Translations under genes and position numbers: made by a program
In this document: positions 32,200-43,782 of the stretch, one piece after another
Numbering within the stretch: the stretch's first letter is position 1
Layout: each line of letters starts with the position of its first letter
NCBI GenBank assembly: GCA_947846985.1
Contig: CANTUZ010000025.1
Coordinates: forward strand, 2,106,100-2,170,099
Direction: 5' to 3'
DNA length: 64,000 bases
From: Fratercula arctica
Taxonomy: Eukaryota > Chordata > Aves > Charadriiformes > Alcidae
The notes under the pieces: generated by a model
The model's database searches: none
The model's input: the letters and a program-made list of their open reading frames with translations, nothing else
What the model was told of the DNA's origin: nothing

Positions 32200-33650
32200 G
32201 ACTATTGCGGGAATGTCATTCTGAATATAACACTCCCATTTTTACAGTATTAGATTTAAAAGATGCCTTCTTCTGTATCCTGATAGATGAACAAAGCCAG
32301 AAGCTGTTTGCCTTTGAGTGGGAAAATTCATCAACTGGGAAAAAGGTACAACTGTGTTAGTGCTTCCACAGGGATTTAAAAACAGTCCCACACTGTTTGG
32401 TAACATACTAGCTAAAGAACTGGAATGATGGCAAGGTAAAAACCAAGGTATAACTTTGCTACAGTATGTTGATGATATTCTGATTGGAAATGATAACAGA
32501 GAGACTTACATATAGGCAATTATCGATCTACTGAACTTTTTGGGCCTTGCAGGATATCGAGTGTCCATGTAACACTTCAGCTCAGAAAGCAGAAATTATT
32601 GCTTTGATTCAGGCCCTTGAAATTGGAAAAGGACAAAGACTAAATATGCTTTTGGAGTGATCCATGCTCATGGAGCAATTTGTAAAGAAAGGGGACTGTT
32701 AAATTCACAAGGAACTCCTATTAAATATGGACAAGAAATTTTAAAATTGTTACAGGCTGTCCTAGAACCAAAAGAAGTAGCAGTGATACACTGCAAAGCT
32801 CATCAAAGAGGCCAGAATGAAATCGCCCAAGGAAATCGGAAAGCTGACCTAACTGCAAAGAAAACAGCTTTGCAAGGACAAGTCATCAGAGCGTTGATAC
32901 CAAGTAATAAAATCCACAGTATTCTGATAGAGAAAATAAATTGACTGAAACCTTAAAGAGTACTAAGGATGAAAAAGGACAATGGATAACACCAACTGGC
33001 CAGCTCCTGGTTACAACCAAGGGCTTCATAATCTTGTTTAAAAAAATCTACATGAAACAACCCATATGGGAGCTGATGCAATGGTGAATTATGTTAAAAA
33101 ATATGCAATAGGGCCAAAGATGCAAACTACAGAGGATGTTATTGTGAAGAAATGTCATCTTTGTTGCGCTAACAATCCTAAAATTCAACAAAAACCACTG
33201 GCAGGAAATGCTAAGAGAGGAACAACCCCAGGAGAGCACTGGCAAATAGATTTCTCTGAATTACCTAAATGTAATAGATTTAAATATTTACTGGTTTTGG
33301 TAGATACCTTTTCAGGGTGCCCTGAAGCTTTCCCTTGCCACTCCAATCGGGCCCGAGCGGTAATTATAGAAGTATTACCTATTGCTTTAATGAGAATCAG
33401 AATTACTCCAAAGACAAAAGAGGGAGTTAGTCCATTTGAAATTCTGTATGGTAAACCATATCCTACTAATGAAATTGTTACCCAGAGAGAACAAATGCAT
33501 ATTAAAGGGGAGGGTACATTGCAAAATTATCTGTTATCTCTTTCCAGAGTTCTATCATCCCTACACAGATATCTCAACCAACATACAACCTTGACATGGC
33601 TGTACATAATTTTCAACCAGGAGATTCAGTTTGTTCACCATACCTGAGTA
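32200..33650 (+). pseudogene. Pol remnant: RT, RNase H and integrase
   Basis: RT shows DLKDAFFCI near 32255 and LLQYVDDILIGN near 32458-32495. RNase H ends with VIHCKAHQRG near 32790. Integrase (33066-33647) retains KKCHLCCANNP, WQIDFSELP and the C-terminal GVSPFEILYGKPYP, but the core between the first catalytic D and that motif is mostly deleted. Multiple stops make it non-functional. Confidence 0.82.
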
Positions 33651-33779
33651 AAGAAAGCCCCAACATCAGAACAACAGACTTCCAAAAGGACAGGAGCTGT
33701 CAAGTTGAGATTCTCTAAAGCTAGATGACACACAAAAGTTTTTGTAGAAGAAAGAGTCTAAGATGACTCACAGGATAGT

Positions 33780-34960
33780 GGTGGTATTAATAATCTTGCA
33801 ACGTAATGGCATTGCAATGGCCATTTGATTCTGCAACTCATCCAGTTATTTGGTAAGATTCACAGTGTTAGCCAAATAACTGCATGTCTGCCACTGCCGA
33901 AGTTGGCTGCTTAAAAAGTATTTGGACTAGGTAAGTGGCAGATCTTAGGTAATGATATACCCAAACACCAAGTCAGAACCTTGTGATCATTTTCCTTGAG
34001 GAATGCAACTTCCTAAAGTCTGCAAAACTGCCGAAGGTAAATGGCATTATATGCCACCTACACCTTGGTGTATTGATTGGATAAGAAACGAACAACGAGG
34101 GAAAACCAAAGGAATGACCTTATTGGCAAACCTTACTGAGGTCAGAGTAGAGGTCCCCAAAGCTTACAATTAGAAACATCTACAAATTTTTCAGAGATCC
34201 AAAGGTTAGGACCAGTTGCCAGAGCTCTAAGATTGGGATGTTTATACATGGATGGGGACGACGATGAAAGACAAACCTATAAATTGTGAATGAGAAGTCA
34301 CACTCCCTATGGGACATACTGTTTGGGTAAGTAGTGATGGAGCTTGGTCCACCCAATTAACTCCAAAAGGACCAAGAAAACAAATTACATTGTGAATGTT
34401 AACGTTATGTCCTTTATGGAGAAAAAGGATCAAAAGAAATAATATAGATATATTAGAATCATTTTTTAGCCCCCACATTACTTAGTTTCAAAATCGTGTC
34501 TGGTTACACAATCTAACAGTACAAATTGAAGCTTTGGCAAACACAACTAGAGTAGGCCTCCGCAATTTAAACATCCAACTACAAGCAACTTTGAGGATGA
34601 CACTTCAAAATCGTTTGGCCTTAGATTTACTATTGTTACGTGAACACGGAGTATGTGGTTATTTAAAATTAGATGATGACAAACGTTGTGTTCATATTCC
34701 AAATATTACTGAACATTTGGACAGACAACTAGAAAAAATAAGACCAGTTGCAGAGCCTATTGCAAAACTTAATAGCGTTGATCCTGATCATAATAATTGT
34801 TTGTATATTGTTTGGATGTCTTAAGAGTCTAGTTACTAAACAAATAATGAATTCATATGTAATGATTGTGCATAATGCAAATGAGACTTACCAAAAATTA
34901 AGACTTCGACAAGTCTCAAAGGGGGGAACTGATATCAAAACCTCTATGATTGTAACTCTG
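33780..34960 (+). pseudogene. Env remnant with transmembrane subunit
   Basis: A broken surface-subunit region is followed at 34534-34824 by a transmembrane-subunit frame with the LQNRLALDLLLL heptad segment typical of gammaretrovirus-type envelopes and a nearby GVCGYLKL cysteine loop. The second half of the CC motif is changed (one C, ten residues later). A short membrane-proximal segment overlaps in another frame. Confidence 0.72.
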
Positions 34961-35719
34961 TAAATCATTTGGGTAAATGATTCTTGACAAGACAATGGGA
35001 TAGAAGGAACAACCAGACCTAAAACCTCAGAAACTTCAGTGGGCTGATTGCGACGAGCGAGGGAAGACAAGCAGCCGACTCAATGTGAGTGATAAAGCAA
35101 GCTTCAGTTTATTGCCCGAATACGCTTCATTATATAGCTACTGGTTACATCACCGCTTGAATATTGGCTAATTATAAAAGTCATCTGCTCACTGCGATTG
35201 GCTCTCTGTCCACACGACAGGGTTCAGCCTTAGTTCCCTATTCTTATCAGCTCCTTATTCTTGCTTCTGCATTCTCATGGCTTGTTTACTTAGTACTTTC
35301 CCATTGCCGAGCTGTAACTTGCTTCTACGCTATTCTCATCTCGCATAACTCCTCTATTGTCCCATGACCTTGCTCCTCAAGCCGTTCTGCAACAGCTGAT
35401 GGCCCAAGAAACTTGGCTATACCACGTGAATTGTGTCCTTAAGGTGAACGTGACTAATTATAATATGAAAGCCACTCCTCTAGAAGTTAGGATACCCACC
35501 TCCGCTTGAAGACCCTCACCCACTGAGCCTGTGCAGTAAAATTAAGAGACACTGTACCTTTAATTGAAGACGAGGACATTTTACACCCATCAGCTTCAAG
35601 ATAAGGAATTATGAGCACCAGTAAAAAGTTGATAAACAATGAATATGTTAATTACGTTCTACTCTGTGTGTTATTGGCTTGCACACCAGGTAAACGATCC
35701 CATGAGTTTTGGGACAACA
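34931..35719 (+). repeat. 3' LTR of the decayed ERV, interrupted by another LTR
   Basis: A purine tract AAAGGGGGGAAC precedes TGATATCAAAACC, the proposed LTR start. The end is GGGACAACA, like the LTR end at 47626. Removing the insertion at 35049-35394 leaves ~437 bases. Confidence 0.6.
35049..35394 (-). repeat. Solo LTR with 6-bp GCTGAT duplication (ERVK-like)
   Basis: The insert begins TGCGACGAGCGAGGG and ends GTTCTGCAACA, bounded by GCTGAT at 35043-35048 and 35395-35400. On the minus strand GCAATAAACTGAAGC gives a polyadenylation signal. It lies inside the older 3' LTR. Confidence 0.88.
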
Positions 35720-36240
35720 TAGACATTGAGCAGTGACCACATCAACAGAAGTGTTAATAAAATAAAATAATTTATTAAATCATACATGCAAGTTATCAGT
35801 GTTTATAATACCAAATTGCAGCAGAAAAAACACACCCAAACAACAAACCCCCAAACTCCAATGTCCCAACACTCAAGCATAATACAAAATAATGCTAATG
35901 CAAACTCAAATTACACATCATACACACATGGTAAATGAACCAGTTACAACACACAAACAAAAATATTGCCTAGCAATATCCCTTACACTTTCTTTCATGA
36001 CACTTTAATAAAATTAGTGTCTGTATTATAGGCTAACCTTCCCTTGCTCAGCCAATTTGTTCACTTTTAAAATAGTAAGCACTGAATACTAAAACTTTAT
36101 CTTAAAGAGCTATCCCTCATTCTGCCTGCCCCAAAGTATATTTCCTACCAGCTCTACTATTTGTAACAAGAGGAATCAACAACTGCAGTTAATAATTGCT
36201 GTGATCAGAAGCATGAACTTGTATTTTTCAGCATTCCCAT
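35720..36240. other. Intergenic, nothing recognised
   Basis: AT-rich sequence with AAATAAAATAAAATAA near 35757; no gene or repeat family recognised. Confidence 0.45.
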
Positions 36241-37050
36241 TCAAATCTGCATGCTAAAGTTTCTCTTTGAAGAAAAAGCTAATACTGCAACATTATTCTC
36301 AACAGTGTCCCTCATATTTTCCTGTCCCTTAATCCTCACCCATAAGCTCTCGACCCGCTCTTCATCCGCCCCTAGTGAGAGCTCAATGCATTCCAAATGC
36401 TCTCTCACATAGAGTGCAATTCCACCACCCCGCCTTGCTGGTCTGTCTTTCCTGAAAAGGACATAGCCACCCATGACAGCATTCCAATCATGCGAGTTGT
36501 CCCACCACGTCTCAGTAATTGCAATGAGATTGTGGCCCCGCAACCGCACACAGACCTCCAGCTCTTCCTGCTTATTCCCCATGCTGCGTGCATTGGTGTA
36601 TAAGCATTTCAGAGAGGGAGTTGTGTGTGTAGTTTTGACCCTTGAGATGTGGTGTGCCTTCTGGCTTTCAGAAATACTGGCACACTGGCCCACAAGCGCT
36701 GAGCAACTACGCCCTGGCACCTCACCAGCAAGCCCAGTACCATCCCCACCCCCCTTCAAATCTAGTTTAAAGCCCTCTCAATGAGTCCTGATAACTCTTG
36801 TCCTAGAACCCTTTTTCCCCTGGAGGTCAAGGTATTCCTGCCTGTTACCAGCAGGCCAGGCGTTTTGTAGATCAGGCCATGATCAAAGAACCCAAAGTCC
36901 TGCCGGCAGCACCAAGCTCGAAGCCAGGTATTGATCTGCTGGCTCCTCCTATTTACCCCCTCATCATTCCCCGCAACAGGGGGGATAGACGAGAACACAA
37001 CTTGCGCTCCTGATCCCTTGACCAGGCGTCCCAGGGTCTATGATTCTATG
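36241..37050 (-). mobile_element. CR1 LINE 5' region (ORF1 end, endonuclease), probable 5' inversion
   Basis: On the minus strand, 36998-36762 encodes a CR1 ORF1 C-terminal piece (VAGNDEGVNRRSQQINTWLR) and 36759-36241 an apurinic-type endonuclease start (LYTNARSMGNKQEELE, ITETWWDNSHDW, RRGGGIALYVREHL). Immediately to the right a plus-orientation CR1 tail, TCTATGATTCTATG, occurs at 37036-37049. Opposite-facing 5' and 3' parts are what twin priming of a plus-strand CR1 would leave. Confidence 0.8.
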
Positions 37051-38453
37051 AAAAGCAGTCTGTTCTATTAGTTTTCCTTGTAATTTTTTTCAGTTGTTCT
37101 GAGAAGAGCAGTTGTATAAAGAACAAGTCCTCAAATATATTTTATTTATTTTATACTTTAATTTCATTAAATTAAATGTGAAGTGTACTTCATTAGTAGC
37201 CCATTGTGATGAGGAACAAATCATAAGAATCTTCTGTCTGTTTATGTAGTGATATTTTTAAAAGGAATAGGCATGTTTCTCTTATACTTTACCTTTCCCA
37301 GGTCACAGAGTTTATCCATGAGACTTTCATCCCTGTCACAGTCCTCCTCTCTTATGGGTTGATAAGTGACTGCAAGCCTGGAACCAAATTTTCCACATTA
37401 TTGGGGGACAGGATAGGACCCCATGTAAATCTTCATGCAGGATTGCTTTGAGCTGTGCTATCCATTGTTGGGCTCGCCAGAAGACAACCCCTGGTGTTAT
37501 GGTGCATGCTTTGCTGGTGAGTATACACTTTCCATGCCATCGTGGTGCTTCTCACACTTCAGTGTGATTCTGCTGAAAGACTGTTATCTTTGATCTCTCA
37601 CAGCTCTGCCTTGCAATTGTATGTATTTTTAGATACGGTTGAAGTAAGCCATTGACATTTTTCTTCTTTTTTTGAAGAGAACTTCTCACATGTTGTTTAC
37701 TCTCCTCTATCTCTGTGAGTTTTACTGGAGTGTTTCTTCTATGCTGAGAGGAACATGCCGTTCACGTACACTCTTTCTCCTGCTCATGTTTGTGTTGCCT
37801 GGAAAAGACCAATTTTCCCTAACTACATCATGCCACGCACTATAAATCACATTTGTGTCCCATTTAAAATATAAACCACAACAGACACAGAAGAACAAAA
37901 AGAACCACACACCAAGCTTTTTTGACAAAACTCCCACACACTGACAATTAGAAGCACATAAAACCATACACAGGCTAGGAGAGCTCGAGTGGCTGTCATG
38001 CCTCATGCTGTCTGTCTCAGCATCCTCCACTTTCAATTCTGTCACAAAGTTGCCTGGAACAGTAAAAAGGGCAGGAGAAGATTAACATAAACAAACTGTG
38101 AAATAATGGAATTTAAAATAATACTAAAGATTGTCTGACAAGTGTGCTTTCATGAGACTCTGGGAAGTCTTTGCTTTAATTCATTATCTGCACTTGTCCA
38201 AGGGATATCGGAAGCTATTAAACACTAAAAGAAGAACAATGCATTTTAAAAGCCATCTCTAACAAATAATTGTTGAAAACAGTTTAAGTAACTTACTGCA
38301 TAGGCAATGTGGATAGGGGATTCTGGCTGCATGTTTGTTTTATATTTTGCAATCACACTTACTGGCTCTGCAGACCTGAACTATAATCCTACAAACTCAC
38401 ATGTACAAGTATTCCCGCTGGACTCAACATAACTATTCGAAGGACTGGATTGT
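37051..38453. other. Intergenic, nothing recognised
   Basis: No gene was recognised. A short minus-strand frame at 37722-38045 has no identifiable motif beyond a hydrophobic, cysteine-rich stretch. Confidence 0.45.
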
Positions 38454-38783
38454 TGTAGTGGTTTGGCATCAGACGGCAACAAAGAACCACATGCCGCTCG
38501 CTCAGGTCTTCCCAATACGGGAAGGATCAGAAGAAAAAGGCAAAACCCTTGGGTTGAGACAAAGGCAGTTTAACAGAACAGCAAAGGGAACACGAAAAAA
38601 ACAGCAACAATAACATGGATAGAGGAATATACAAATGCGATTATGGAACCACCAACCACACCCAGGACACCCCAAGCACACTCCAAACCCAACTTCCTGC
38701 CCCCTCCCCTCCTCTTAATCTCAGGGTGGGCATGGCTCACATGGCATGGAATACTTAACCCTGTCCCCAACGGAACCAGGACA
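38454..38783 (-). repeat. ERVL LTR (young family) of the rearranged copy
   Basis: It begins TGTAGTGGTTTGGC and ends GGAACCAGGACA. It has more changes than the LTRs at 12629 and 18828, so this copy is older. Confidence 0.83.
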
Positions 38784-39171
38784 TTATCCACCCCTTATTC
38801 CATACCATTTTTACCACGCCCAGATCTTACAGTTTTCGGAACATGTGACTGGTGTACCCAGCATAGCCCATGCACACAGTCCATGGGCTGAAGATGTAGA
38901 TCTTGAGGAAGTTGCTGGGCGCCAGCTCTGATCCCATCACCACTGTGCTTTACTCAATTCTTCATCAAAGTCCATCTGTCCTTAATTTGGGTGATTCTTA
39001 CTGCAGTACAGCCAATAGCAATTATAGTAACGAGGACATACAGTGACAGTGTTACACACTATTTGATTCATTGGCTATTCTCACCCAAAATCAAGTCCCC
39101 ATGAGGTACACATCGGACTTCCCCATCCTTCCGCATTACCCACCAAGTGCACCCAGGTCCTTGGGCAAAAG

Positions 39172-39193
39172 CAATCCCAAGAGCATGGGATTG
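39172..39193. repeat. Inverted repeat at the ERVL inversion junction
   Basis: CAATCCCA (39172-39179) and TGGGATTG (39186-39193) are perfect 8-base arms around AGAGCA. They coincide with the flip from minus- to plus-strand ERVL sequence, the signature of foldback or template switching. Confidence 0.8.
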
Positions 39194-39324
39194 AGTGGGT
39201 ATATCACATCCCCTATCACACACCAGCCTCTGGGAAGATAGAACGGTACAATGGACTGTTAAAACTACACTGAGAGCAATGGGTGGTGGGACCTTCAAAC
39301 ATTGGGATGCACATTTAGCAAAGG

Positions 39325-40027
39325 CTACCTGGAGAGCAGCTCTGTGGAAAGAGATCTGGGAGTCCTGGTGGACAACAGGATGACCATGAGCCAGCAATGT
39401 GCCCTTGTGGCCAAGAAGGCCAATGGCATCCTGGGGTGCATCAAGAAGAGTGTGGCCAGCAGGTGGAGGGAGGTCATCCTCCCCCTCTACTGTGCATTGG
39501 TGAGGCCACACCTGGAGTACTGTGTCCAGTTCTGGGCTCCCCGGTTCCAGAAGGACAGGGAACTGCTGGAAAGGGTGCAGCAGAGGGCTACCAAGATGAT
39601 TAGGGGACTGGAACACCTCTCTTATGAGGAAAGGCTGAGGGATTTGGGTCTCTTCAGTCTGGAAAAAAGACGGCTGAGGGGGGATCTTATCAACACTTAT
39701 AAATACTTAAAGGGTGGGTGTCAGGAGGATGGGACCAGGCTCTTTTCAGTAGTGCCCGGGGACAGGACAAGAGGCAATGGGCACAAACTTGAGCATAAGA
39801 AGTTCCACCTAAACATGAGGAGGAACTTCTTTCCTTTGAGGGTGGCAGAGCACTGGAACAGGCTGCCCAGAGAGGTGGTGGAGTCTCCATCTCTGGAGAC
39901 ATTCAAAACCCGCCTGGACGTGTTCCTGTGTAACCTGCTCTAGGTGACCCTGCTCTGGCAGGTGGGTTGGACTAGATGATCTCCAGAGGTCCCTTCCAAC
40001 CCTATGGTTCTATGATTCTATGATTCT
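39325..40027 (+). mobile_element. CR1 LINE, 5'-truncated, fused to ERVL
   Basis: A plus-strand CR1 ORF2 C-terminal frame ([39 protein letters not shown]) ends near 39943 and is followed by a GATGATCTCCAGAGGTCCC 3' region and three ATTCTATG-type repeats to ~40027. The join to ERVL falls at CTGG, present in both partners. Confidence 0.87.
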
Positions 40028-40233
40028 ATGAAAGACATGTGCGATATGAAATGAGGCAATCAGGCTGTAAGTAGAAGAATTTAAGTCCTTTTAAGGTAGC
40101 TACAGAAGGAAAGTGTCTGATGAAGGAACAAACACATTACAAAAATTTATTTTAAGAGCTCAGAAAGTGAGCCCTTGGGTGGATAGATGACTCAGAAGGT
40201 AACAGAAAAAAATTTACCTTGGAAAATTAAGGC

Positions 40234-40722
40234 TGTGAAAAATAGTGAAGGTATTGTTGGCTTTCGCAATAACAACAAGGCTATAAATACTTGAATGATA
40301 AGGATAATTAACCTTTAGTAAATTAGGAAACATGAGAAACCTTAAAGATAACAACTAACAGCAGCTATGAAGAAGAACATCTGAGAGAAACAAAAGAGAA
40401 CTTCTCCAAGAGACCCCACAAATGATTAACAGAAGGAGACAGACGCATAGGAGAAGGGAGCTGATATGCATGGAAAAAGGGAACTGAAGATTATCCTCAG
40501 AAACAATTGCCAGAAGGAAAATACACAAATAGAAGAAAAAGGGATTAATGATAAATCATTACTCTGATGCAATGTTGAATGTATATAAGACATGGGTGAA
40601 GTAGTAGCTGGGGTGCCTCTGACTTGAGTCATGCACCCAGCGCTGTGCTTTTGCTTTATCGACTTTGTCCCTATAATAAAATAAGTGCCATTTCTGTTTA
40701 AGGAATCTGGCTGTTTATTACA
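40234..40722 (+). repeat. 5' LTR
   Basis: It starts TGTGAAAAATAGTG and ends CTGTTTATTACA. TATATAAGAC near 40583 may be the TATA box and AATAAAATAAG near 40674 the polyadenylation signal. Confidence 0.93.
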
Positions 40723-40725
40723 ATT

Positions 40726-40742
40726 TGGGGGCTCGTCCGGGA
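40726..40742 (+). other. Primer-binding site, tRNA-Pro type
   Basis: TGGGGGCTCGTCCGGGA lies three bases after the LTR and matches 17 of the 18 bases used by tRNA-Pro-primed gammaretroviruses such as murine leukaemia virus. Confidence 0.9.
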
Positions 40743-41125
40743 GAATTCACTTGGTCCCAGTGGGCTCCGAGACCCCGAGCAGGAGGTGCACCCCACCGAT
40801 TTTGGTGGTCTGCTCGGAGGACTTCCCGGTGCCTGTTGAGACTCCAAGCTGATAATCCCATGAGAGGAGGGACTCATAAAGCAAAAGGGATAAGTCTCCC
40901 CAGGAAAAACCGCGATAGCCCATAATTCTTGTGCACGAAGACCCAGGCAAGAAAACAGGACTGTAAGTACTGCTTGGTTGGGCGGGTTTGGGGCTTGATT
41001 GCTGTGTGTGTGGAACTCAGACTGGACAGTCTGGGGAGTGAGTGTGGAGTCTTTCTAACCGCGGTTCCAATCTCCCGCGAGGGAATTGGCCGGTGAAGAG
41101 ACGAAGCGTCAGAAATTGAGTGAAA

Positions 41126-41416
41126 GACAGCCCCGGGAAAATTGGGTGCTTGACTGCTGTAGTAAGCGGAAGACAGCCCCGGGAAATTTGGGTGCTTGAC
41201 TGCTGTAGTAAGCGGAAGACAGCCCCGGGAAAATTGGGTGCTTGACTGCTGTGGTAAGCGGAAGACAGCCCCGGGAAAATTGGGTGCTTGACTGCTGTAG
41301 TAAGCGGAAGACAGCCCCGGGAAAATTGGGTGCTTGACTGCTGTAGTAAGCGGAAGACAGCCCCGGGAAAATTGGGTGCTTGACTGCTGTGGTAAGCGGA
41401 AGACAGCCCCAGGGAA
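41126..41416 (+). repeat. 46-bp tandem repeat in the viral leader
   Basis: Six full units start with GACAGCCCCGGG at 41126, 41172, 41218, 41264, 41310 and 41356, plus a partial unit at 41402 that runs up to the gag ATG. Units are nearly identical; the main variation is GTAGTAAGC versus GTGGTAAGC, the latter resembling a splice donor. The array lies where packaging and splice-donor signals are expected; a better donor, CTGTAAGTAC, is at 40961-40970. Confidence 0.92.
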
Positions 41417-42615
41417 ATGGGACAAAAGATAAGTAAAGAGTCCCAGGGAAAAGGGGAGCGAGAAAGTGCCGGCAGATATACCCCAAGACAGTCCCTTGGG
41501 GATAAAATTGGCTAATTGGAATATTGATCTGGATACTAAAAATAAGGATAAAGTTAAAATGATTCAGTATTGTATGATAGAATGGACAAAGGAACCTATA
41601 CGACCAGACCATTTGTATTGGCCTAGGTATGGGTCCTTTGAAGGGTGGATATGCCAGGCTTTAAACCTTTATGTAAACTCTAAAGAATCATTCAGCCCAG
41701 AGGAGAGTGAATATGCCTCCTGCTGGAAAGGGGAGATTTGGCCAAAAGGAATTAGTACCTTTAAAATATCTGAGATCTCAAGGGAAGAAAAGGAGAAGCG
41801 GTGGGATCCTCTGGAAGTTTTGCCCCCTCCCTACCACCTCCTTCCAACAGCTCCCCCTTCTCCTGGAAAAGAGCTGACACCTAGTGCTAGGGGAAGGTCG
41901 GACAGGTCCCAGAGGTTACGGAGGAAAACTTCTGTTAAAGTAAAGGAATCGGAAGACCAAGACACAGTGCAAGAAACACCAGGAATTAGTTTATTCCCCT
42001 TAAGGGAAGTACCCCTGGGGGGAGCACAAGGGGGGATAGGATTTGTAAACGTCCCTTTGACTTCCACTGAAGTCAGGAACTTTAAAAAGGAATTGAAAGG
42101 GTTACTGGAAGATCCAATAGGCCTGTCAGAACAATTAGACCTATTCCTAGGCCCTAGTATTTATACCTGGGAGGAAATGCAGTCGGTAATAAGTATAATA
42201 TTTTCTCCCGAAGAACGGCAAATGATTAGAACAGCTGGGATGAGAATTTGGGAAAGGGAAAATCAGCAAGGCCCACCTGGGGACCAGAAGATGCCAATAG
42301 TACACCCAAATTGGAATCAAAATGATGTAGAGGGTCGTAGGAACATGAGTGATTACCGAAATTTAATTATTAAAGGTATAAAAGAAGCCGCCCCTAGGGG
42401 GCAGAATGTAACCAAAGCGTTCGATGGGCAGCAGGGAAGGGAGGAAACCCCGACCGAATGGCTTGAAAGGCTGCGACGTAACATGAGACAGTACTCGGGA
42501 ATAGATTCAGAGAGTCCCGCGGGGCAAACATTACTGAGAGTTCAATTTGTTACACACGCCTGGCCAGACATTCGAAGAAAATTAGAGAAACTAGAGGATT
42601 GGCAGGATCGGGGCC
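41417..42615 (+). pseudogene. Gag, matrix to capsid part (frameshifted)
   Basis: An ATG at 41417 begins MGQKISKE, a plausible myristoylated matrix start as in gammaretroviruses. That frame stops near 41514, while the main frame of ~380 codons runs from about 41466, so one frameshift separates start and body. The body has a proline-rich linker (LPPPYHLLPTAPPSPGKE) and a capsid with NWNQNDVEGRRNMSDYRNL and the homology-region-like segment REETPTEWLERLR. The frame is broken at 42616 by a solo LTR. It cannot make normal Gag. Confidence 0.85.
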
Positions 42616-43782
42616 TGTGGAATAATTACTAAATTGGCTAAAAAATACAAAAGTACAACATTGTTCACACATTAAGGAAAAGTATAAAATCAAGAGGCCT
42701 CTGAGGTAGAAAACAGCTGCAGCTGGCATGAAGAATGCAACATCCGCGGTTCCCTGATAAGGAGCTTGTGAAGCTACATGAGGTACGGAGCGGGATGCAA
42801 TTATTCCGCGGCTTTACCTTATGATGTATAGCAGATACGGGGATGGGACGATACCATGAAACAGATAAGCTGCCAATTAGCTGCCTGCTCGATACTCGGA
42901 GCCAACATTTTGTCAAATTTTGATGAAATGCTGTCCTTTGTGCGAACTTTGCTCATTATAATGTCATTGTAATACCAAAACACACCTCCATCCCAAAGGC
43001 TACCCGCCTCCAAGGTGCAACCACTCCTTCTTGAGTCTGCGCCCTGAATTTCTCATAAACTATACCTTTAAATGTGAAGCGAGAGAATTTTACACCAATC
43101 ATAATTAAAGTATTTATGACTAAAGTCACTCAAACTCCACCTTGAAGATAACAAATAGTATAAAAATAGCCCGAGAGAGGGGGATACTCAGGGAAGACAC
43201 CATCACAAAGAATTTCATCACTGACTTCCGGGATCAGTCGACGGGCTGAGCCTTTCTTCCCCCCCATAGGGACGCCTTTGGATAAGACTTAGATTACACT
43301 GAGTGCTTTCTCAGGAAACTTAGAAATTTCTCTAGAGAATCTCTTTCCTACATTTATAGCCAGGCTGTATCGTTTATAACTTTGTCACGCGTTTGATATA
43401 TGTAATAATACTTTTATTTGCACGTGCTTTGCAGACAGTGTATTTATCACCGGCAATCCTAAGAACCTATCTATCTGTTGTTTAAATAAACGGCACTGTT
43501 TAAGTAGCTGGTCGTTTCGGTTTCTCACTGAACGCGACCAAAGACTCGAGAGTGGCCGTGCTGGTTCATGAGCACGACTAGACTGAAGGTGCAGTCCACT
43601 ATTAGTGTATCCAAATCGTAATAGTTTAATACATATTAAACGCGACTGGACTGACAGTGCTGAATTGGGCATCACTCAGAATTTAAACCCAGCCGCACCT
43701 AGCCTCCCACCTCGGTGAGGAGTGTTAGAACGCAAGGGGGTTTATCTTCTGCCAAAACTGCTTTGCCCCTTTCCACGCAACA
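42616..43782 (+). repeat. 1167-bp solo LTR inside gag, GGGCC duplication
   Basis: It starts TGTGGAATAATTAC and ends CCACGCAACA, with GGGCC on both sides (42611-42615 and 43783-43787). AATAAACGGCAC near 43485 is a polyadenylation signal. The last part recurs at 1-89. The host gag resumes directly after the duplication. Confidence 0.88.

Larger units (their letters stand above)
30681..35719 (+). mobile_element. Decayed gammaretrovirus-like ERV, plus strand
   Basis: In order: capsid and zinc-knuckle remnants of gag, protease end, RT with YVDD, RNase H, integrase, env remnants with a transmembrane subunit, purine tract and 3' LTR. Large internal losses, many stops and a CR1 insertion show it is old. 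No 5' LTR was recognised. Motifs and LTR termini ally it with the ERV1-like elements at 40234 and 47087. Confidence 0.82.
38454..39324 (-). mobile_element. Rearranged ERVL 3' end with internal inversion
   Basis: 38454-38783 is an LTR of the young ERVL family in minus orientation. 38784-39179 continues into the pol end as at 12975-13370. At ~39180 the orientation flips: 39186-39324 matches the integrase C-terminal half (13530-13680 region) on the plus strand. The switch point carries an 8-base inverted repeat. The right end is fused to a CR1. Confidence 0.82.

Noticed and set aside
37722..38045. 107-codon minus-strand frame with a hydrophobic segment
   Set aside because: No homology recognised, no promoter or splice context, and its length is compatible with chance.
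41126..41416. Regular repeats resembling a CRISPR array
   Set aside because: The 46-base units are directly adjacent with no unique spacers and lie in a retroviral leader of a eukaryotic genome.
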